From NCBI GenBank assembly GCA_026545765.1, contig CM048841.1, forward strand, positions 101,079,352 to 101,143,351: a stretch of 64,000 nt of DNA, in the 5' to 3' direction. This document shows positions 57,903 through 64,000 of the stretch, one piece after another. Numbering within the stretch: position 1 is the stretch's first letter; each line of letters starts with the position of its first letter. A program made the position numbers and the translations under genes. The DNA comes from Plantago major. Lineage: Eukaryota > Streptophyta > Magnoliopsida > Lamiales > Plantaginaceae. The notes under the pieces are model-generated. The model saw only the letters and a list, made by a program, of their open reading frames with translations. It was not told where the DNA came from and did not search any database.

Positions 57903-58215
57903 AGGTTTAGGGACGGATTTATCCGTCCCTAAACCATTGTCGATTCGTCCCTAATCCGTTAGGGACGGATAGGGACGCCCGTCCTTAAAACGGGCATCTC
58001 TAACCGTTTAGGGACGGATATATTATCCGTCCCTAAGCAGAGACGGATTGTATCCGTCCCTAATGGTCAAACACCATTAGAACGGATAATATCTGTCTCT
58101 AATGGCTGTGACCATTAGGGACGGATTTATCTGTCCCTAACCTTAGAGACGGATAAATCCGTCCCTAATCAACTGGATGATTTAGGGACGGAGATAATAT
58201 CCGTCCCTAAAATGT
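57903..58215. repeat. CACTA subterminal repeat array
   Basis: About a dozen copies of the core TTAGGGACGGAT or its reverse ATCCGTCCCTAA are arranged as short palindromic pairs, with some decayed versions (agagacggat). In En/Spm such repeats bind the element's own DNA-binding protein. Confidence 0.9.
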
Positions 58216-58418
58216 TTTTTTTTAATTTTTTTTTTATTTTTATGTTTTTTACATTTCACCTGTTTTACAATGTAGTCGTAGATAATATACCCGAAAGTGA
58301 TAAAATTGCATTAATTAAAATAGAGATTCGATAAAATATCCGAACAAAATACTAAATATCCGAATAAGATGAATAGTGTGAAAAGTATGTATCTAGAACA
58401 ACGTAAGTACATGAGCAT

Positions 58419-60400
58419 CTAAGAACCGGGAGGAGGCGGTGGTTGTTGGTTCGCAGCGAACATCTGTTGTGCCATCTCATCCATCCGACGAGTGATATGA
58501 GCTTGCTGCTCTAGAAGTTGATCGATCGTTTGCTTGAGAGGATTCATCAGCTCATTCACCTGCTCTTGAGTGTAGAAATTTTCATGTGATGAGGATGCCT
58601 GCTGCGACACGGAGAAGCTACCACCGGGTGTCAATGAAGGGCCCAAACTCCCGAGCCCATACACTCGACCCTTAGCGTCCATCGGATTAACTTGGAAGAA
58701 TATTTGGTCCTGCTCTCGAATTGTGAGTTCATGATCATCGATCATCCTCTCCTCCATAATCCGCTCCACCTCAGTCTGCAATAGTGTAGTGCATACGAAA
58801 TAAGATACAGTTTTAGGAAGATACGCTCGAGCCATAATATACACAAATACAAATGTGAACCTTAACAAAGAAACATACCCCAATTTGCTCGGCCCTAGGA
58901 TCAGTCCACATGCCATTCTTCATTTTTGCCTTCTTGAAGTGGTGAAGAGTAGTAGTGGGCTCCCCGGCATGGAGCTGAAGAACATGCAAACAAGTAGAAA
59001 GTTGTTAGAAATGAAAGCATAAAAAACATAAGTACAAATCATATTGCAAGTCAGAAATAACATATATACTAACCGACACCTGGCGGTCAGAATAACACCG
59101 CGACCCATAATGATGCTGGAGGTGCTCACCATCTCGGCCTCACAACCGGTTCGCTTCGTTTCTTCGCCGCCATGTCCATGACAAGTGGATCTCCAAGAAC
59201 TCGCCAAAGTGCCCACTCTTCATCCCCATCCATCATGCTTTACCCAGATGCTTTCATGTTGCAAACCATCCTCTTATAACACTCGACCCAAAATAAAGCA
59301 CATTGGGGAATGAGGGCATTGGGAATGAAGTAGTTTTCACAACATTTCCATAAGTAGCAAGCCCAAATAGATCAATGAAAGTGGAATTTAAAGTAAACAC
59401 AAGTACAAAGGCTAACATACCACGAAATCAAGACAACAAGTTCAAGAATGGTGACTAACATATCACCCAAGTACAAAGCTAACATACCACGAAATCAGTA
59501 CAACAAGTTCAGTAATGGTGACTAACAACATATCACCCAAGTACAGTGGCTAACATACCACTCAATCATCACAGAGAGAAAGAACAAAGACTAAAATCTC
59601 ACTCAATTACAAAGGCTAACATACCACTCAAATTGTCCTAAAATTTACTAACACAATGGTGACTAACATATCACCCAAGTACAAGGGCTAACATACCACG
59701 AAATCAAGACAACAAGTTCAAGAATGGTGACTAACATATCACCCAATTACGTTGGCTAACATACCACTCAAATTGTCCTCAAATTTACTAACACAATGGT
59801 GACTAACATATCACCCAAGTACAAGGCTAACATACCACTCAATCAAAGACAACAAGTCAAAGAACATGGATAAAGCTTTGTAACATTTAAGCTTACCGAT
59901 CTCATCAAAATAATGATGCTTCATCCTCTCCGGAGCGTAGACCACTTCTCCCTCCTTCACCCGCTCCTCCGAAGTCTTATAATCTTACCAAGATTTTCGG
60001 AGGCACCCGGTGGCCAAAGCCTGTTACAAATGAGATAGACATGAAACAAACATTATTAGTATATTCACCCGACATTTAGTAATTATCTGAAGTTATGTTC
60101 TACAAATGCATAATACTTACTTCTTCCCGTTCGGGAACAAAACCGGCTTCCCATTCCAACTAGCACCGGGTGTCAGAACGGTGTAGGGACACCCGTCGGA
60201 GGATAAGTCAGCAAACATGGGTGACGTCCCCACGCTCGAGCCAGTGGGAGTCTCAGGAACATGTGACTGTGAACTCCCGCCAATGTCATAGCCCCCCGAA
60301 GGGCTACCCGCATCAGGACCACCACTAGTACCACTAATGGCCGGTGGACGGTATGTGGACCTCCTTTGCCTCGGCATCTGCAAATTCATACAACAAGTGT
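58419..60400 (-). CDS. CACTA TNP1-like (Ptta/En/Spm) protein
   Basis: The accessory protein of CACTA elements, thought to bind subterminal repeats. The first exon starts near 60380 (MPRQRRSTYRPPAISGTSGG) and runs through a Gly/Ser/Pro-rich stretch to GCPYTVLTPGASWNGKPVLF. Later exons hold ERVKEGEVVYAPERMKHHYF (59900-60000), a weakly defined piece at 59100-59240 and TEVERIMEERMIDDHELTIR with EQVNELMNPLKQTIDQLLEQ (58785-58419). The last exon is a coiled-coil-like tail ending QQPPPPPGS. Exon borders are only approximate, and one piece near 59990 has an in-frame stop unless spliced. A minisatellite lies in the intron at 59400-59850. Confidence 0.75.
59400..59850. repeat. Minisatellite in the TNP1 intron
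   Basis: About seven variable units of about 66 bp combine ggctaacataccacgaaatc, aagacaacaagttcaagaat and ggtgactaacatatcaccca, some with a tcaaattgtcctaaaattta variant. It is non-coding. Confidence 0.85.
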
Positions 60401-60552
60401 TAGTATGAAAGACGAGATGGATTGGCAGGTAAAACATATATAATAGCCCCTTAATAAAGCATATATAACAAGTTGTAGTAAGAAAGATAAGATGAATTGG
60501 CATGCATGTAAAACATATACATTTAACACGTCAGGAAGACTAAAAAGTCCAT

Positions 60553-63500
60553 CTAATCAAGAACCACCAGTATACACATACCCTCGTCCTCCTCGCCCGT
60601 GGTTAAGTCTACATATTGGTCTTCATGCAGCTTAATGTACTCATCAGGAGCATGTACAACATTTGTCGCTGTTTCATCCACAACCTCTTCTTGGTACGAG
60701 TTGGTAATTGAGTCGTCCTTCTTAACGTACTCTACTCTGGAGCGGGCCCGTATATGTATCGCAGCCAACCACTTTTGTCACGCTTCGTGCTTGGATATTC
60801 AATGAATACCACTTGGCGTGCTTGAGTAGCCAAGATAAACGGTTCAGACTTACGTACCTCCTCCTATGGTTAATGTCAACCATCTCATACTTTCGTGCTT
60901 CCTCGCATCACCGATTGGAGTAGGATCATACCAGTCAACATCAAACAGAAAGGTTCTTTTCAAAGGCAAACCGGAATATTCAAGCCGCACGATCCGCTTC
61001 AACTTCCCGTAGAAATCATACAAATCAGATAGATCTTGCCCACTAACACACACCCCTGAATTGCTTGTGGCCATGCTCGAGTGAGATTCAACCGTGTGGA
61101 ACCTAAGACCATTGACTATGTACGATGAGAATGTGGAGACCTTTCTGTCTGGTCCCTCCGCTAGAGCTACTAAGTAAGGAGATGTGATGTTGTTGATAGG
61201 ATCTCGGACATACTCCTTGAACCAAGGTGGGAATTCTGTTTCCAACTTCGCTTCAAGTTGTGACTCAATCTCATCATCTGTCAATATTGGATTCTTCTCC
61301 AGACAACGCTCTTTGAACTCCCTGTGGACACGATTGGTATGCATGATTAGTTAACTAGTAGTTAGATATTTAAATTCATGAAGCCCCTAGTAAGAAAGCT
61401 ACTCACCCAGCAAATTTCACCATAAATTCATCAACTTCAGTACAGTTCGAGAGGACATAATACTGGGCTTCCAACATTTCCCTATCATTCAGCCATGATG
61501 TATTTTTCTTCCCCATAGGTCTCCCTGAGACCCTAAAAACAGAAATAGCATCATCATCATCCTCTTGAACTTCGAATGTGTCTGCGTTTCGAGACGGCCT
61601 AGATGCCTTTGTGGGAACGTGGTCTCCAAAGTAATATGAGCAGAAGGTTGCAGCTTCCTCTCGCACGTATGCATTGGCCATCGATCCCTCAGGCCTACCT
61701 TTGTTGCTGACAAACCTCTTCAATTTTCCCAAGTACCTGCAATGCATATACTTTTGGGTAATAATGTGACTTTGGAAAATTCAGATATTTGAAGTGAATG
61801 ATTGTCTTCATATATTACACACCTCTCGAATGGATACATCCATCGATACTGAACCGGTCCAGCAAGCCTCGCTTCGTGTGGGAGGTGAACCGGCAAGTGT
61901 TCCATAGAATCAAAGAAGCTCGGTGGAAGATACGCTCGAGCTTGCACAGAATCAATGGTATGTTGCTTTCAAGGTTTGCTAACACTTGATCATCAACCAC
62001 CCTTGCGCATAAATTCTTGAAAAATAAGCTCAGCTCAGTGAGAGCCATCCATACAGGTTTAGGTAGCAGTTCTCGAAATGCAACCGGGAGAAGCCGCTCC
62101 ATAAACACATGACAATCGTGGCTCTTCATTCCATACATCTTCGTCTTCTTCAAATCCACACACCGGCCCAACTTTGAGGCATAATTGTCGGAACTTCAAT
62201 CCCCAACCCAATCAACAGCTTGTTCCTAGATTCAGATCAATCGTGTAACATGCCTTGGGCCTGCCCTTCTCATTCGCGTTGTCAACTCGGGCCTTTTACC
62301 ATGTATCCAACTCGGCTCTAGATTTAACGTTATCCTTTGTCTTTCCGGGAATGTTACAAATCGTGTTGAAGCAGTTCTCGAACACATTCTTCTCAATGTG
62401 CATGAAATCCAACATGTGACGTATAAGAAGACTGCTCCAATAAGACAAGTCCCATAAGATGCTTCTCTTCTTCCATCCACATTTGTTCTCAATTTTCTTG
62501 TTATGCTTCTCCCACCCAAGTTCAGTCACTTTCATAAGACCCAGCCTATCAATCTCCGCAAGTATCTGTGCACCAGTAAGTTGTCTCGGAGGGCCTTTAA
62601 TCTCTACTTTGTTTTTCAAGAATTGAGTCTTGTTCTTCCTAAACGGATGGTTCCTTGGTAGAAACCTACGATGACAGTCAAACCAAGATTCTTTCCCGCT
62701 CTCCTTCAGTCTGAATGCATCAGTGTCCTCCAAACAATGTGAACAAGCATGAAAACCCGCAGCCAGATAGCATTGAATACGCAGGAAAATCACTCACGGT
62801 CCACAATAGTGCTTCTCTCAAGGTAAAGTTCTTCTTCGTTGACACATCATATGCAGGGATACCATTTTCCCACAACTCAATCAGCTCCTTAATTAAGGGC
62901 TGCAAGAACACATCCAGCTTGATCTGGATCACCGCCCGCACCAACGCATCAGAACATGAACGGTTCCTTCATGCACTCACCGGGGGGCAGGTTGTACGGT
63001 GTCAGCATGACTGGCCAACAAGAGTACTTCCGGTCACTTCCAAACGGGTTAAAACCATCCGTACAAAGCCCCAAACGTACATTTCTAGATTCGGCTGCAA
63101 ACTCCGGATATGTCTTGTCGAACTCTTTCCATGCCGGTGAGTCTGATGGGTGCTCCATTATACCCACTGCATTCGCCTCCCTTACTCTCTCCTTGTGCTA
63201 ACATTTTATCTGCCTGCACTTGAAGCGTAAACCTCTTCAAACGAGGTGCTAGGGAAGTACCACATTTTCTTATGTGGGAGATTTTTCTTGGCGTTTCTTT
63301 GAAGCCCCTCCTTGTAACGCTTATAGCGGTCCTCACCACAAAACTTGCACTTGGAGATCTACATCCTCCCCAATAGATCATGCACATATCTCGAACAACG
63401 ATATGGTTACCATGCAACCCAACCCCCGCATCTTTTTTTTCGCTTGGTAAAAGTTGGTGGGTACTAGGTTTGGTTCAGGGCAACACTCTGATAACAATTG

Positions 63501-63986
63501 TACGTAGTTGTTGAAGCTCACTTCAGATTGGCCACCCTCGGCCTTACAACTCATTAGCCGAGACAACAAAGACAACTCAGTGTGCTTCTGACACCCCGGC
63601 CAAATTGGCTTCTTTGATGATTCCAACAAGTCAAAGAACACCTGATCCTCGGAATTCGGTGGCTCCTCTACATCCCGATCGGTGTCCATGAACTCTGGAC
63701 CCGCAACATCATACACCATTTGCTCAATCCTCTCATGATCAGGATTAGCATCAGATGTGGACGTATTTTGAGTACTACCCATCACATTTTGCTTCCTTCT
63801 TTTACGCTTAGGAATACTCCCATAGTCCATGAATGGTATTGACTCCTCACCATGATAACACCATACCTCATACTCAGCTACGAACCCCTTACGTTTCAAG
63901 TGCTCGACTACCGTTCTAGGAGGCAAAAATTGTCTATTCCTACATTTGTTCGCATTGCAAGGGCACTTCATCATCCCCCGACTCAA
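60553..63986 (-). CDS. CACTA TNP2-like transposase (Transposase_21), in several pieces
   Basis: This is the catalytic transposase of CACTA elements. In reading order: the N-terminal transposase-associated zinc-binding part (CPCNANKCRNRQF, then VEHLKRKGFVAEYEVWCYHG) at 63986-63700. The TNP2 core follows: FDKTYPEFAAESRNVRLGLC, DGFNPFG, CWPVMLTPYNLPP, LDVFLQPLIKELIELW, DFPAYSMLSG, CHRRFLPRNHPFRKNK, KRSILWDLSYWSSLLIRHML and DFMHIEKNVFEN at 63170-62300. DUF4218 (GMKSHDCHVFMERLLPVAFR, FFDSMEHLPVHLPHEARLAG, VQYRWMYPFER) lies at 62170-61800. SNKGRPEGSMANAYVREEAA and DUF4216-like VDWYDPTP lie at 61740-60850. The frame changes several times between 63.4 and 61.8 kb and there is at least one stop in the 63.2 kb part, so this copy is probably inactive, though some breaks may be introns. 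Confidence 0.85.
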
Positions 63987-64000
63987 ACAAGTAGTGCAGT

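Larger units (their letters stand above)
57886..64000 (-). mobile_element. CACTA (En/Spm) transposon, left end and coding region, continues past the window
   Basis: A cut-and-paste DNA transposon. The terminus CACTACAAAAAAAAAG starts at 57886 after a TCA that is the probable 3-bp target duplication. Subterminal repeats (57903-58215) are many copies of ttagggacggat in both orientations. Genes read leftwards: a TNP2-like transposase (about 63986-60553) and then a TNP1-like protein (about 60400-58419). The opposite terminus lies to the right of 64000, so total length and target duplication cannot be confirmed. The target was the LRK10-like kinase copy. Confidence 0.92.

Noticed and set aside
1-64000. 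CRISPR arrays, bacterial operons or organelle DNA
   Set aside because: No spaced direct repeats, no closely packed bacterial-type genes and no plastid or mitochondrial genes; introns and plant transposons throughout show nuclear plant DNA.

Overview
The window is eukaryotic nuclear DNA from a flowering plant, and the gene content points to a eudicot. It has GT-AG introns, AT-rich intergenic DNA, TA-flanked foldback MITEs, Helitron, hAT and CACTA elements, and plant-only families (CNL resistance protein, non-specific phospholipase C, ROP GAP, LRK10-like kinase, CRT-like transporter). An asterid, perhaps Lamiales, is my guess from the R1-like CNL. That assignment is inference only.

Layout. 1-7.7 kb: an intact-looking R1-type CNL gene (+). 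Behind it lie a MITE, a short-chain dehydrogenase relic (+) and a decayed second NLR of another subclass (-). 7.75-12.4 kb: a four-exon NPC2-like phospholipase C (-) whose 2.5 kb first intron is full of repeats. 12.4-15.6 kb: intergenic repeats. 15.6-27.5 kb: a 22-exon REN1-type gene (PH + RhoGAP + coiled coil, -), for which I could place every exon in phase (872 aa). 27.8-34.7 kb: intergenic DNA dominated by a degenerate Helitron (-) with a recognisable 3' terminus at 29886, interrupted by a hAT-like element and a solo LTR, each with a target-site duplication. 35.1-37.4 kb: a two-exon THA8-like PPR gene (+). 37.4-41.4 kb: repeats, including a hAT-like element inserted in an older repeat. 41.46-47.98 kb: a ten-exon CLT (CRT-like) plastid thiol transporter gene (+). 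48.67-50.26 kb: the transmembrane and kinase exons of an LRK10-like receptor kinase (-), with no ectodomain found. 50.3-57 kb: gene-poor, with MITEs, a nested MITE pair, an LTR-like stretch and a second Helitron 3' end. 57.0-57.9 kb: a broken second copy of the LRK10-like kinase, cut by a CACTA (En/Spm) element that runs from 57886 past the window end and carries TNP2-like and TNP1-like genes (-).

The host genes do not form a pathway. They are separate plant genes, two of them (the CNL and the receptor kinase) of defence-associated families and each with a decayed relative or copy nearby. I found no convincing undescribed biological system. The most informative structures are the nested insertions, which allow relative dating, and the kinase duplicate broken by the CACTA element.
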